A DNA stretch of 60,535 bases from contig CALALP010000027.1 in the NCBI GenBank assembly GCA_937925515.1, positions 1-60,535 of the forward strand. Reading direction: 5' to 3'. Position numbers and translations under genes: made by a program. Origin of the DNA: an uncultured Lachnoanaerobaculum sp. (lineage in GTDB: Bacteria > Bacillota > Clostridia > Lachnospirales > Lachnospiraceae). The stretch's first letter is position 1; every line of letters begins with the position of its first letter. Positions 16,222-25,082 of this stretch are shown here, one piece after another. The notes below the pieces were generated by a model. The model searched no databases and was not told the DNA's origin. It saw nothing but the letters and a program-made list of their open reading frames with translations.

Positions 16222-18256
16222 AGAAGGCATTTTTTCAGATGAAACAGATAATTTCGTTACACCGGCTGAACCGTCAGTGGGGGATAATGTCAGTATTAGG
16301 ATACGAGTTCAAAAGCTTTGTGTAGATAGAGTATCGCTGATAGACTTTGAAACTGATGAAGAATACAGCATGCATAAAATATTTTCAGACGAGTTTTTTG
16401 ATTATTACGAAGTAAGTATAACCATGCCTGAAAATTTTTTTAGATACTATTTTAAAGTATTTAATGAAAATGAATACTTATTTTGTACTAGAGTAGGTGT
16501 TAGCTATGAAATAAGAAAAGATATAGCATTTTGCTTAATCGCTGATTTTAAAGTTCCTGAGTGGGCAAAAGGTGCTATTATGTATCAAATTTTTGTAGAC
16601 AGGTTTTATAGTGGAGATGATACAAATGATGTAGTAGATGATGAATATATTTATCTAGGAGTCCCTACAAGACGTATAGCAGATTGGCATGAATATCCCT
16701 CAACTTTCGACGTTGGATATTTTTATGGAGGAGATTTGCAAGGAGTATGGGATAAACTGGATTATTTGCAAGACTTAGGAGTTGAGGTCATTTACTTTAA
16801 TCCACTTTTTGTATCTCCCTCAAACCATAAGTATGATACACAGGATTATTCTCACATAGACCCTCACTATGGAAAAATAGTAGTTGACGGTGGGGAAGTT
16901 TTGGGAGAAGAAGAAACAACAAATATCAATGCAACTAAGTATATTATAAGAAGTACATCTAAGGAAAATCTCGAGGCAAGTGATGCTTTTTTTGCAGATT
17001 TTATGCATGAAGTCCACAAAAGAGGAATGAAAGTTATTATGGACGGAGTGTTTAATCATTGTGGCTCATTTAATAAATGGATGGACAGAGAAAAGCTTTA
17101 TAGTCGCTCAAAAGATGAATATGAGCCGGGAGCTTATGAGTCAAAGGACAGTCCTTATAATTTATTTTTTGAATTTTTTGATGAAAGAGATGAGGCTTGG
17201 CCGGATAATAAGTCTTATGACGGTTGGTGGGGAAATGAAACCTTACCTAAGCTTTATTATGAAACAAGCAATAGACTTAGAAAAGAAATTTTAGGTGTAG
17301 TTCAAAAATGGCTTTTACCACCTTATAATATCGACGGTTGGAGGCTTGATGTAGCGGCAGACCTAGGGCATTCTCCGGAATTTAATCATAAATTTTGGAA
17401 AAAGTTTAGAGAGGTTGTAAAAGAAACAAACCCTGAGGCTATAATTATAGCAGAACATTACGGCGATCCGTCATCTTGGCTTGACGGAAAACAGTGGGAT
17501 ACTATAATGAATTATGACGCTTTTATGGAACCTATAAGTTGGTTTTTAACAGGGCTTGAGAAACATTCAGACAGAAAAGATATGTCCCTGCTTGGAAATG
17601 GGAAAGTATTTTTTGATATGCTTTTATATGCTAAGGCTAAAATGCCAATGCAGTCTTACATGACTTCTATGAATGAATTATCAAATCATGACCATTCAAG
17701 ATTTTTAACTAGAACAAATCAAATAGTGGGTAGGCTCAATACCATGGGTAGTGAAAAGGCAGCCGAGGATATAGATGTGCCGGTATTTAGGCAGGCTATT
17801 TTAATGCAAATGACTTTGCAGGGAGCACCTACAATTTATTATGGAGATGAGGCAGGTCAAGTAGGTTGGACAGATCCTGACAATAGGAGAACTTATCCTT
17901 GGGGGCATGAGGATTTTGAGCTTTTAGAGTACCATAGGTATATGAATATAATTCATAAAAAGAATTTAGCACTTAAAAAAGGTTCTTTAATACCGGTAGT
18001 TGCAGAACAAGACCTTATAATTTATGCAAGAAATTTTATGACTGATATTTGTCTTATTGTGGTTTATACAGGCGAAGAAACTAAAAAGATACTTATACCT
18101 ACATGGCTTGCAGGTTTTAGAAAGCAGCAGAAGATACGCAGACTTATATATACAAGTAGTAAGGGATATAATGTAGGAGTTAAGATTTTTAATATAAAAG
18201 ACGGACTTTTAGAGTTTGAATGTGATTCTAAATCAGCAGTTGTATTTGCGACATAA
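16214..18256 (+). CDS. GH13 alpha-glycosidase, neopullulanase/cyclomaltodextrinase-like
   Basis: A cytoplasmic GH13 enzyme of about 680 residues with no signal peptide. An N-terminal beta domain (about 1-115, CBM34-like) precedes the barrel, which starts MYQIFVDRFYSGD. The catalytic residues are Asp at about 379 in GWRLDVA, Glu at about 414 in IIAEHYG and Asp at about 493 in LSNHDHSR. It should cut maltodextrins, cyclodextrins or pullulan fragments. The ATG at 16214 is preferred over TTG 15 bases upstream; it overlaps the ftsH end by eight bases, implying translational coupling to ftsH. There is an insertion of about 25 residues after DPHYGKIVVDGG that may shape the active-site cleft. Exact substrate is not readable. 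Confidence 0.85.
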   Translation: MNREGIFSDETDNFVTPAEPSVGDNVSIRIRVQKLCVDRVSLIDFETDEEYSMHKIFSDEFFDYYEVSITMPENFFRYYFKVFNENEYLFCTRVGVSYEIRKDIAFCLIADFKVPEWAKGAIMYQIFVDRFYSGDDTNDVVDDEYIYLGVPTRRIADWHEYPSTFDVGYFYGGDLQGVWDKLDYLQDLGVEVIYFNPLFVSPSNHKYDTQDYSHIDPHYGKIVVDGGEVLGEEETTNINATKYIIRSTSKENLEASDAFFADFMHEVHKRGMKVIMDGVFNHCGSFNKWMDREKLYSRSKDEYEPGAYESKDSPYNLFFEFFDERDEAWPDNKSYDGWWGNETLPKLYYETSNRLRKEILGVVQKWLLPPYNIDGWRLDVAADLGHSPEFNHKFWKKFREVVKETNPEAIIIAEHYGDPSSWLDGKQWDTIMNYDAFMEPISWFLTGLEKHSDRKDMSLLGNGKVFFDMLLYAKAKMPMQSYMTSMNELSNHDHSRFLTRTNQIVGRLNTMGSEKAAEDIDVPVFRQAILMQMTLQGAPTIYYGDEAGQVGWTDPDNRRTYPWGHEDFELLEYHRYMNIIHKKNLALKKGSLIPVVAEQDLIIYARNFMTDICLIVVYTGEETKKILIPTWLAGFRKQQKIRRLIYTSSKGYNVGVKIFNIKDGLLEFECDSKSAVVFAT

Positions 18257-18312
18257 CTAGTTTATATTTTAGTGTTTAAATATTTATATTTTAGAATATA
18301 TTAGGAGGAGTT

Positions 18313-18783
18313 ATGCTTTTAACTCCATTTGGAGAAATAGAAGTTTTAATTGACGGAGTAATTTATGATTATATTGCAGAGGAACTACCAATAGATTCAG
18401 TTTTTTATGCTGACCTAGACGGTAGATATTTAATAACTGTTAATTATGTTCCAGATGGCGAACGACATGTAATTGAGTGTAAAATAAAAAACTGCGATAA
18501 AGATGTTTATAGGGAAAGTCAGAACGGAGAAATGCTTGAATCATTATATTTTTCTAAGGGTAAAATAAATCTGTCTATTGGAACAGAGGGTGAGACATTG
18601 TGTGATGATCCTGAATATAATCTAAATGATTATGATATAGAATACCTAGAATATGGTATGTCATATATTATAGAAAAATCAACAAAGACTTCATGTTTTC
18701 GTTTTGGTATTGCGTGGTTATTAAATGCAAAAGATGAATATGATTGTCAAACATGGTATGGTTCAGACCCTAGTTATAGATAA
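18313..18783 (+). CDS. Unknown protein, 156 residues
   Basis: I do not recognise this protein. It has no signal peptide or membrane segment, is acidic, and appears mostly beta with many Tyr, Asp and Glu. Its C-terminal part (about 115-156) reads SCFRFGIAWLLNAKDEYDCQTWYGSDPS and carries two of its Cys residues. A strong AGGAGG site precedes the ATG and a clear hairpin terminator follows, so it is a real gene. It stands 56 bases after the GH13 gene and is probably read with it or alone. Candidates such as an immunity-type or carbohydrate-related protein are guesses. Confidence 0.75.
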   Translation: MLLTPFGEIEVLIDGVIYDYIAEELPIDSVFYADLDGRYLITVNYVPDGERHVIECKIKNCDKDVYRESQNGEMLESLYFSKGKINLSIGTEGETLCDDPEYNLNDYDIEYLEYGMSYIIEKSTKTSCFRFGIAWLLNAKDEYDCQTWYGSDPSYR

Positions 18784-18800
18784 AGCTGAGCCTATGTAAA

Positions 18801-18829
18801 ATCCCCCTAGCTTTAAAGCTAAGGGGGAT
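18801..18829. terminator. Bidirectional terminator between convergent genes
   Basis: ATCCCCCTAGC pairs with GCTAAGGGGGAT with a one-base bulge around TTTAA. T-rich sequence follows on the plus side and, on the minus side, TTTTAC, so it can serve both the unknown gene at 18313-18783 and the minus-strand gene ending at 18834. Confidence 0.8.
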
Positions 18830-18833
18830 ATTT

Positions 18834-19550
18834 CTACTTCATTTCCTCAATATGATAAATATAATCAATAGTGCTTAGTGCCTGTATTATTTCACTATGT
18901 GTTTTGTACTTTTTTAGCTCATTGCTATCTATGGTAAATGTTACAGAATAAACACTAAGTCCTGAGCCATGGTAAGCAGAGTTAAATTCTATATCATCAA
19001 TTCTAAGTCCGAGTCGTCTAATGGTTGTTACAAAGTCTTGTAAATTTTCTCTACTCTTTAATTCAAGATGTATCTCAAAATGATTTGACCTATTTTTTAA
19101 ATATATCTCTACAAGTGGAAGATATTTAAGTATACAAAATAATATTGCGAATGAAACAATGCTTATAAGATACAGTCCTGCACCTGAGGTAAGCCCGATA
19201 AGTCCACATGTCCAAAGTCCGACAGAGGTTGTAAGTCCCTTAATTTGATTTCTTGAACTAAATAAAATAGTTTTACTACTTAGTATAGAAATACTTAAAA
19301 TTGATAATGCAGATAAAATAGGCATATTTACAGAGGTATTTTGAATTAGATATAAATCTATAATCATAGCTATTGAAGTGGAAAATGAACTTAAGATAAA
19401 AGTTCTAAGTCCTGCACTATGACGTTTATTTGCACGCTCACAACCTATTATAGATGAAAGTATAACTGCTGTAAAAAGCCTTAAAGCCACATATTCAATA
19501 TCTAAATTATTAGAATTTTGATGTAAAATATCTATAAATGAGTCAAACAT
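18834..19550 (-). CDS. MgtC/SapB-family membrane protein
   Basis: A 238-residue protein with an N-terminal MgtC domain (about 20-145, four to five membrane segments) that holds the family signature GCERANKRHSAGLRT. A soluble C-terminal domain of about 90 residues follows, with an ACT-like look (LKSRENLQDFVTTIRRLG). MgtC proteins support growth at low magnesium and can act on the membrane ATPase; many bacterial relatives have unknown roles. It lies 27 bases after the antiporter gene on the same strand, so the two form an ion-homeostasis pair. Confidence 0.88.
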   Translation of the reverse strand: MFDSFIDILHQNSNNLDIEYVALRLFTAVILSSIIGCERANKRHSAGLRTFILSSFSTSIAMIIDLYLIQNTSVNMPILSALSILSISILSSKTILFSSRNQIKGLTTSVGLWTCGLIGLTSGAGLYLISIVSFAILFCILKYLPLVEIYLKNRSNHFEIHLELKSRENLQDFVTTIRRLGLRIDDIEFNSAYHGSGLSVYSVTFTIDSNELKKYKTHSEIIQALSTIDYIYHIEEMK

Positions 19551-19577
19551 AAATTCCTACTTTCTATTAACATTAGT

Positions 19578-20951
19578 TTATCTGCACTGCTCCTCGGCAG
19601 CCTCCAAAAATGCCTCTTCCTCCTCAGACACATCTTTAGTATGTCTTGGGAGTTCTTTTTGTATTTCCTGTATTCTTTGAATCAATAGCTCTACTTCACT
19701 TTGTTTTTTCTCAGGTTCTATCTCTATATCTGAGGTTAAGTCCTCAAGCTTATTTGAATAAGATTTTGATAGATACAATGAAAGCTTGGCACAGGCAGGG
19801 CCTATCAGCTCATAAAGTACGCTTGAGGCAAGTATAATGGTTTGGAGTGCATTACCTGTTTCGCCTCCAAGTATTCTTGCACCAAGTGCTGAAAGACCTA
19901 TTGCAACCCCTGCTTGAGGAATTAAAGCAAGCCCCAAATAATTTCTAACTTCTTTACTTTTTTTAGTAACTAAACTGCCTAAAAATGCACCTATATATTT
20001 TCCGAAAATACGAACTAAAAAGTACAACATTCCTATCCAGATTAGAGGGATTGAACCTATTGAAGTTGATTTATTTACAAGTACATCAAGTTTGAAATTA
20101 AGTCCTGAGCGTACAAAGAATAATAGTAGTATAGGTGGGCTAAAATAATTAATTTGCTTAAATAATTTGTCGTCCTCTGTAATATTTATATAAACAGTTC
20201 CCATTGACATACAGCCAAGTAGTGGCGATACATTTAGTAAAGCACATATTCCACAAAAAGTAAATAGTACAGCTATTGAGATGATAAGCTTATTATCTTT
20301 TGAACGTTGCTTTGGCATAAGTAGTTTCATAAGTACACCAAAACTACCTCCAAGTATCAAAACTAAAATATTAAATACAATAGGGCTTAATATACTTGAG
20401 ATATTAAGTTTACCTGAATTTAATGAAATAGATATTGAAATAGCAACACTGTATGCAATCAGACCAAATACATCATCAAGTGCTACAACTTGTAGCAAGG
20501 TATTTACAAAATCTCCTTTTGCACCTGTTTGCCTTATAGTCATAACAGTTGAGGCAGGAGCAGTGGCTGAGGCAAGTGCAGATAAAACCAAGGAAAATGG
20601 TAAATTTAAATTTAAGATATAAAAGCTTAATATAAATACAAGTAGAGATGCCATAAATGCCTCCCAAAATGTAATAATAACAACTTTCATACCGTTTTTC
20701 TTTAAGGTACTAAATTTAAAAAATTCTCCTGTACTAAAAGCAATAAATGCCAGTGCAATATCTGCAATAAAGTCAGTTCCCTCAATAATATTCTTATCCA
20801 CTAGATTTAGGCAATACGGCCCTATTATAATTCCTGCAACTATATAAGCAGTTACATTTGGCAAACGAAGTCTTTTAGTAACTCTTGTAAGTGCATAGCC
20901 TGAAAATAACATCAGAGCTATTGGAATTATAATATCTGAAACATTAAGCAT
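19578..20951 (-). CDS. Cation:proton antiporter (CPA2, Na+/H+ exchanger family)
   Basis: A 457-residue integral membrane protein with about 12 hydrophobic segments over residues 5-390 and a charged cytoplasmic tail of about 60 residues rich in Glu. The core has the monovalent cation:proton antiporter-2 pattern, with ASATAPASTVMTIRQTGAKG, then DDVFGLIAYSV, the aspartate pair expected in the ion site. It would exchange Na+ or K+ for protons. It lacks the TrkA-N domain found in KefB-type relatives. Transcribed first of the pair with the MgtC-like gene. The ion cannot be told. Confidence 0.88.
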   Translation of the reverse strand: MLNVSDIIIPIALMLFSGYALTRVTKRLRLPNVTAYIVAGIIIGPYCLNLVDKNIIEGTDFIADIALAFIAFSTGEFFKFSTLKKNGMKVVIITFWEAFMASLLVFILSFYILNLNLPFSLVLSALASATAPASTVMTIRQTGAKGDFVNTLLQVVALDDVFGLIAYSVAISISISLNSGKLNISSILSPIVFNILVLILGGSFGVLMKLLMPKQRSKDNKLIISIAVLFTFCGICALLNVSPLLGCMSMGTVYINITEDDKLFKQINYFSPPILLLFFVRSGLNFKLDVLVNKSTSIGSIPLIWIGMLYFLVRIFGKYIGAFLGSLVTKKSKEVRNYLGLALIPQAGVAIGLSALGARILGGETGNALQTIILASSVLYELIGPACAKLSLYLSKSYSNKLEDLTSDIEIEPEKKQSEVELLIQRIQEIQKELPRHTKDVSEEEEAFLEAAEEQCR

Positions 20952-21096
20952 ATATTCTCCTTTATGATAAATTTAGGTTTTTAAGGGCTACCTATAAACC
21001 CTTAGAGTGTAGCAAAACTAATTTTCATTAGTAACTATATTTTTCGTATAAATACAGAGAAAATTATATTTGCTAATTTAAAGACTTTCTATTATG

Positions 21097-21125
21097 TATC
21101 TTGTCCTCCGTAGGGGGACAAGATA
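21097..21125. terminator. Hairpin between the PHP gene and the antiporter gene
   Basis: TATCTTGTCC pairs perfectly with GGACAAGATA over a TCCGTAGGG loop. Read on the minus strand it lies after the PHP-family gene and is followed by AT-rich but not T-only sequence. It could end that transcript or be an RNA processing hairpin. The rest of this 231-base gap holds a copy of the dispersed motif (21134-21182) and nothing coding. Confidence 0.5.
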
Positions 21126-21182
21126 TATGTGGATAGCCATTTTGCGATATCCTCCATACAGATATATATTTTGCAACAGCTC

Positions 21183-21905
21183 TTAATTAACTTTATTTCT
21201 ATTAAGTACATAGTTGATGTTTTCTAAGCTTGTATTAAGGACCAGTTCTTTAGGAAAATGAGTTTCTCTTATAATTTCCTTTGCATAATTAAAGATTCCT
21301 ATATCATAACAGATATGAGCGTCAGTTCCACATATTATATATGTACCGTATTTTTCACAAGCCTTTAAAAGTTTAAGTATATTTTCTCTAGCTCCTTTTC
21401 TGGCACTTTCAGGGTGCATGGAGGAGTTATTAAGTTCGAGAGCTACACTATTTAATTTAGCTTGTTTTGCAAGTTCATCATGGTCAATAGGATATTTTGG
21501 ATCGTCAGGGTGGCCGATTATTTTTATATATGGATTTGACATTGCTCCTATGTATGCCCTCATATTTTGGTCAAGAGTTCCGGGGTCTATACATAGAGTA
21601 TGTAAACTTGCGATAATGTAGTCAACTCTTTCATATACTTTGCCCCCCACATCTATATTTCCGTCAAAATCAATGATATTTGCCTCTATTCCGGCACATA
21701 CTTTCATTCCCTTATATTCTCTAGGAATGACTCTAAAGTTTATAAAATATAGGTCAGTGGGTGCACCTTTAAGCCTTGGGGCATGGTCTGAAAAACCATA
21801 AGCTTTTAGTCCCCTTTCATAAGCCGTTTCTATATTTTCTCTAATTGTGCTGTAAGCATGTTCGCTTGCAATAGTATGTGTGTGTAAATCAAATAATAAA
21901 TCCAT
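21183..21905 (-). CDS. PHP-domain phosphatase/phosphoesterase, YcdX-like
   Basis: A 240-residue PHP-family metal-dependent phosphoesterase. It has the metal ligands LHTHT at about 7-11, a conserved His in FSDHAPR, the Glu in GIEAN, ASLHT, IIGHPDDP and CGTDAH, all the usual PHP ligand positions seen in E. coli YcdX. Substrate unknown; relatives act on small phosphorylated compounds. It is alone on its strand with a GGAGAA site and lies downstream of an ABC transporter operon that has its own terminator. Confidence 0.9.
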   Translation of the reverse strand: MDLLFDLHTHTIASEHAYSTIRENIETAYERGLKAYGFSDHAPRLKGAPTDLYFINFRVIPREYKGMKVCAGIEANIIDFDGNIDVGGKVYERVDYIIASLHTLCIDPGTLDQNMRAYIGAMSNPYIKIIGHPDDPKYPIDHDELAKQAKLNSVALELNNSSMHPESARKGARENILKLLKACEKYGTYIICGTDAHICYDIGIFNYAKEIIRETHFPKELVLNTSLENINYVLNRNKVN

Positions 21906-21959
21906 ATAAATTCTCCTTTAAAAATTTTATCTTAACTGGTAAGATTGTATATATTTACA

Positions 21960-22007
21960 AAAAGTAAAAACATATCACCAAAATTACAAGTGAGAGTTTT
22001 TACTTTT
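21960..22007 (-). terminator. Candidate terminator of the ABC transporter operon
   Basis: AAAAGTAAAAAC at 21960-21971 pairs perfectly over 12 bases with GTTTTTACTTTT at 21996-22007. Read on the minus strand it lies 33 bases after the ATPase gene and its distal arm is T-rich. Confidence 0.55.
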
Positions 22008-22039
22008 GTATAAGTTTAGATTATATTATAGCACAAAAA

Positions 22040-23155
22040 CTATATAAGTTTAAGTTTTCCGATTCCTATTCTTTCTCCGGTTTCATTATCAAATAATAAT
22101 ATCTTATCTTTTAGGAAATCTATACAAATTTCATTATCAACTTCATAGTCCACACTTCCAAAGATTATGGCAGATAATATCTTATCTCCAAGTGTTATCT
22201 TAACAGTGGTTTCCATACCTGCCGGAAGTGTTGCATAGATTTTTGCCTTTGCTTTTGTATTCTCAGTTAATGAAATATATTCAGGTCTTATGCCGAGTGT
22301 AGCTGTTTTAAGGTTCTTAGGTAAGTTTTCCTTAGTTGTAAATTCTGCTTTAATACCACAAAATTCAAGTTCGACCTTATTTTCATCTAAGCTCTTTATA
22401 CTTGTTTCTAAAAAGTTTATTGCAGGATTACCCATAAAATCTGCTACAAATTTATTTTCAGGATAATTATATATATCGAGAGGAGGAGCAAACTGCATAA
22501 GTTTTCCTGACTCCATAAGGCATACTCTAGTTGAGAGAGTCATAGCCTCAAGTTGGTCATGTGTTACATATATAAATGTAGAGTTGGTATCTACATGTAA
22601 ACGCTTAAGCTCTGTTCTCATTTCTCCCCTAAGTTTAGCATCAAGGTTTGAAAGAGGTTCGTCCATAAATAGAACTTTAGGCTTAGGTGCTAATGTTCTT
22701 GCAATAGCAACTCTTTGCTGTTGACCTCCTGACAATTCACTTGGATATCTATGTGAAAATTGTTCAATTTTAAGCATTTTCAAAAGTTCTGCAACTCTTT
22801 TTTCTATATCATTTTTATTCCATTTTAAATTTTCCAAGCCAAATGCTATATTTTTATAAACTGTCATGTGAGGCCAAAGTGCATAGTTTTGAAATAAAAA
22901 GCCTACATTTCTCTTATCAGGAGGTATATTTATACCTTTTTCCGAGTCAAAGACAACAACATTATCAATAATAATTTGACCTGAAGTAGGATTTTCAAGA
23001 CCTGCAATCATACGCAAAGTAGTAGTTTTACCACAACCGGACGGACCAAGTAGAGTTATAAATGCTCTATCTTCTATATTCATATTTAAGTTTTCAACTG
23101 CAACAAATTTATCATTAAATTGTTTTCTTACATTTTTCAATATAATTTCAGACAT
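22040..23155 (-). CDS. ABC transporter ATP-binding protein, FbpC/PotA-like
   Basis: A 371-residue ATPase of the CUT/FbpC type that powers an importer. It has Walker A GPSGCGKTT, the Q-loop FQNYALWPH, signature LSGGQQQR, Walker B VLFMDEPLSNLD and the switch His in THDQ, then a C-terminal TOBE-like domain (about 240-371). The start at 23155 is chosen because GGAGG stands just upstream; a longer frame back to 23191 has no ribosome site and would overlap the permease. It is last in the operon binding protein, permease, ATPase, and starts one base after the permease stop. Confidence 0.92.
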   Translation of the reverse strand: MSEIILKNVRKQFNDKFVAVENLNMNIEDRAFITLLGPSGCGKTTTLRMIAGLENPTSGQIIIDNVVVFDSEKGINIPPDKRNVGFLFQNYALWPHMTVYKNIAFGLENLKWNKNDIEKRVAELLKMLKIEQFSHRYPSELSGGQQQRVAIARTLAPKPKVLFMDEPLSNLDAKLRGEMRTELKRLHVDTNSTFIYVTHDQLEAMTLSTRVCLMESGKLMQFAPPLDIYNYPENKFVADFMGNPAINFLETSIKSLDENKVELEFCGIKAEFTTKENLPKNLKTATLGIRPEYISLTENTKAKAKIYATLPAGMETTVKITLGDKILSAIIFGSVDYEVDNEICIDFLKDKILLFDNETGERIGIGKLKLI

Positions 23156-23156
23156 A

Positions 23157-24953
23157 TTAATTTCCTCCCACACCTTTATCAATAGATGCACCTGTAACTT
23201 TATTTACACCAAAGTTAATGAAAAGTACTAAAAGTATTATAAGAAGATTGATTGCATTTCCATATTGAGATGCACCTCTTTCATTGTAAGACATAAGTAT
23301 TGTAGTAAGTGTTTGAGTTTTTGAACTTACCAGCATTACAAATAATGAAAGCTCTCTCATGCAAGATACAAAAGGAAGTAAAAAACCTGATATAATACTT
23401 ATTTTTTGTATAGGTATTATTATATGAGTCATTCGCTTAATCCAAGGAACGCCGTAAATAGCCGCCGCTTCTTCAATTTCCTTAGATAACTGCAACATAG
23501 AGTTCATTCCTGACCTTGCTGCAAATGGTAGATATTTTACTGAACCTACAATTACAAGTATTAAAAATGAATTTGTTAAAAAAGAGAAATTACTTGAAAT
23601 TGCAAGGTAAATAGCACTAAAAGCCATAGACGGTATCAAATATGGGAAAAATGAAAGCCCACTTACCCAAGATGAAAGTTTTGTTCCTCTTTTTCTTACA
23701 ACGGCATAGCCTATGATTATACCACAACTACCTGCAATCAAAGCACAAGTTATTGATAATCTAAGAGAGTTCCAAATAGCGTGCCAAATAGGAGTTTCTC
23801 TTAAGATACCACTTGTACCGACAGTGGAAGATACACTTCCGGCTGCTCCAATCCAATAATTTAAAGTCATATTTGAAAGGGAGTAATCGCCTGAGCGAAT
23901 TATTACTGATTCAAGTGCAAATGATATGAGTGGCATTATACATACAAAAATAAGTACAATGTATAATATAGATGAAATGATGTATTTTCCTACGCCAAGG
24001 TCAACTAAAGTTATTTGAGATGATTTGCCTGTAACTGTTGTATATGACTGTCTTTTTCCTATAAATAAATTATTTACAAACATAACTATTGCACCAAGTG
24101 CCACCATAAATAAAGCTATTATATAGGCTTGACCGACTGCCGTAGTTTGTAATGTCTTAAGTTTTGTAGTAAGTACATAGAAGTTGACAGGAGAGCCTAA
24201 GTATATAGGCACTGCATAAGACCCCATAACACTTGCAAATACTAAAAGAAATGTTGAGAGTATTGCAGGTTTTACAATGGGTAATGTTATCTTCAATAAG
24301 ATTTTATATCTTGGGGTTTTAAGTATGGTAGCCGCCTCTTCTAAGTTAGCGTCCATATTTTTTAGAATACCACCTATAAATATATAAGCAAAAGGTGCGT
24401 AGTGCAGCCCACTTACTATTACTAGTGGAAATAGACCATATACAAACCACTTTGGAGCGGCGATGCCTGTAAGGGCATATATAAAGCCTATTGAGCCTGT
24501 TCCTACATTTGGATTTTTAAACATATTGAGCCAAAAAAGAGCTAAAGTCCAAGACGGCAATATATATGGAAATATAAAGGCACTTGATATAAATTTTTTT
24601 CCCTTTATATTACTTCTTGTTATAAGCCATGCCACACTGCCACCGAAAATAAGTGCAAATATAGCTGATAAAGTGGCAAGAAGTATTGAGTTTAGCATTG
24701 GTTTATAAAAGTTTACCAAGCTATATAAATTGGCTTTTGTAAATAAAAGTTTTTTCCAACTTGCAATAGATATATCGCCTTTTTTCATTCCGGGAGAAAT
24801 AGCAATATCAGTAGCATGCATTATAAAGGTATGATGAACAAGTTCAATTAATGGATAGAGTGTCAATGCTATTAATATAAATGCAAAAAAGGTAAGAATT
24901 ATATTTGCAGGTTGAGAAAAAAATGCTTTAATATTATTTTTAGATTTAAGCAT
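23157..24953 (-). CDS. ABC transporter permease with two fused membrane domains (FbpB/AfuB-like)
   Basis: A permease of about 598 residues with about 12 membrane segments. It is two copies of the ABC permease domain in one chain (about 40-300 and 330-595), each with the EAA loop that contacts the ATPase (EEAATILKTPRYKIL, EEAAAIYGVPWIKRM). Such fused permeases belong to the iron(III)/thiamine/putrescine-type family, which also contains the hexose-phosphate importer AfuB. The ATG at 24953 has AAAGGAG upstream; an open frame extends back to 25082 but runs through a palindrome and has no ribosome site. Confidence 0.9.
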   Translation of the reverse strand: MLKSKNNIKAFFSQPANIILTFFAFILIALTLYPLIELVHHTFIMHATDIAISPGMKKGDISIASWKKLLFTKANLYSLVNFYKPMLNSILLATLSAIFALIFGGSVAWLITRSNIKGKKFISSAFIFPYILPSWTLALFWLNMFKNPNVGTGSIGFIYALTGIAAPKWFVYGLFPLVIVSGLHYAPFAYIFIGGILKNMDANLEEAATILKTPRYKILLKITLPIVKPAILSTFLLVFASVMGSYAVPIYLGSPVNFYVLTTKLKTLQTTAVGQAYIIALFMVALGAIVMFVNNLFIGKRQSYTTVTGKSSQITLVDLGVGKYIISSILYIVLIFVCIMPLISFALESVIIRSGDYSLSNMTLNYWIGAAGSVSSTVGTSGILRETPIWHAIWNSLRLSITCALIAGSCGIIIGYAVVRKRGTKLSSWVSGLSFFPYLIPSMAFSAIYLAISSNFSFLTNSFLILVIVGSVKYLPFAARSGMNSMLQLSKEIEEAAAIYGVPWIKRMTHIIIPIQKISIISGFLLPFVSCMRELSLFVMLVSSKTQTLTTILMSYNERGASQYGNAINLLIILLVLFINFGVNKVTGASIDKGVGGN

Positions 24954-24997
24954 AGTTCTCCTTTCAAAGGTAAGTGGAGGGGAATTTATTATTAATG

Positions 24998-25030
24998 GGG
25001 GTTTTCCTCGCCTACGGTGAGGAAAACCCC
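24998..25030 (-). repeat. Intra-operon palindrome between binding-protein and permease genes
   Basis: GGGGTTTTCCTCGCC at 24998-25012 pairs with GGTGAGGAAAACCCC at 25016-25030 around TAC, 15 pairs with one G-U. It lies after the binding-protein gene and before the permease, where such hairpins often protect or partly end the abundant binding-protein mRNA. It is related to the palindrome at 11999-12035. Confidence 0.75.
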
Positions 25031-25082
25031 AAAATATCATTATTACAAAATCCCTATACCCAATTATATTATTTTGAATCAA

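Noticed and set aside
24954..25082. N-terminal extension of the fused ABC permease
   Set aside because: It runs through an intergenic palindrome and lacks a ribosome site; the ATG at 24953 has AAAGGAG.
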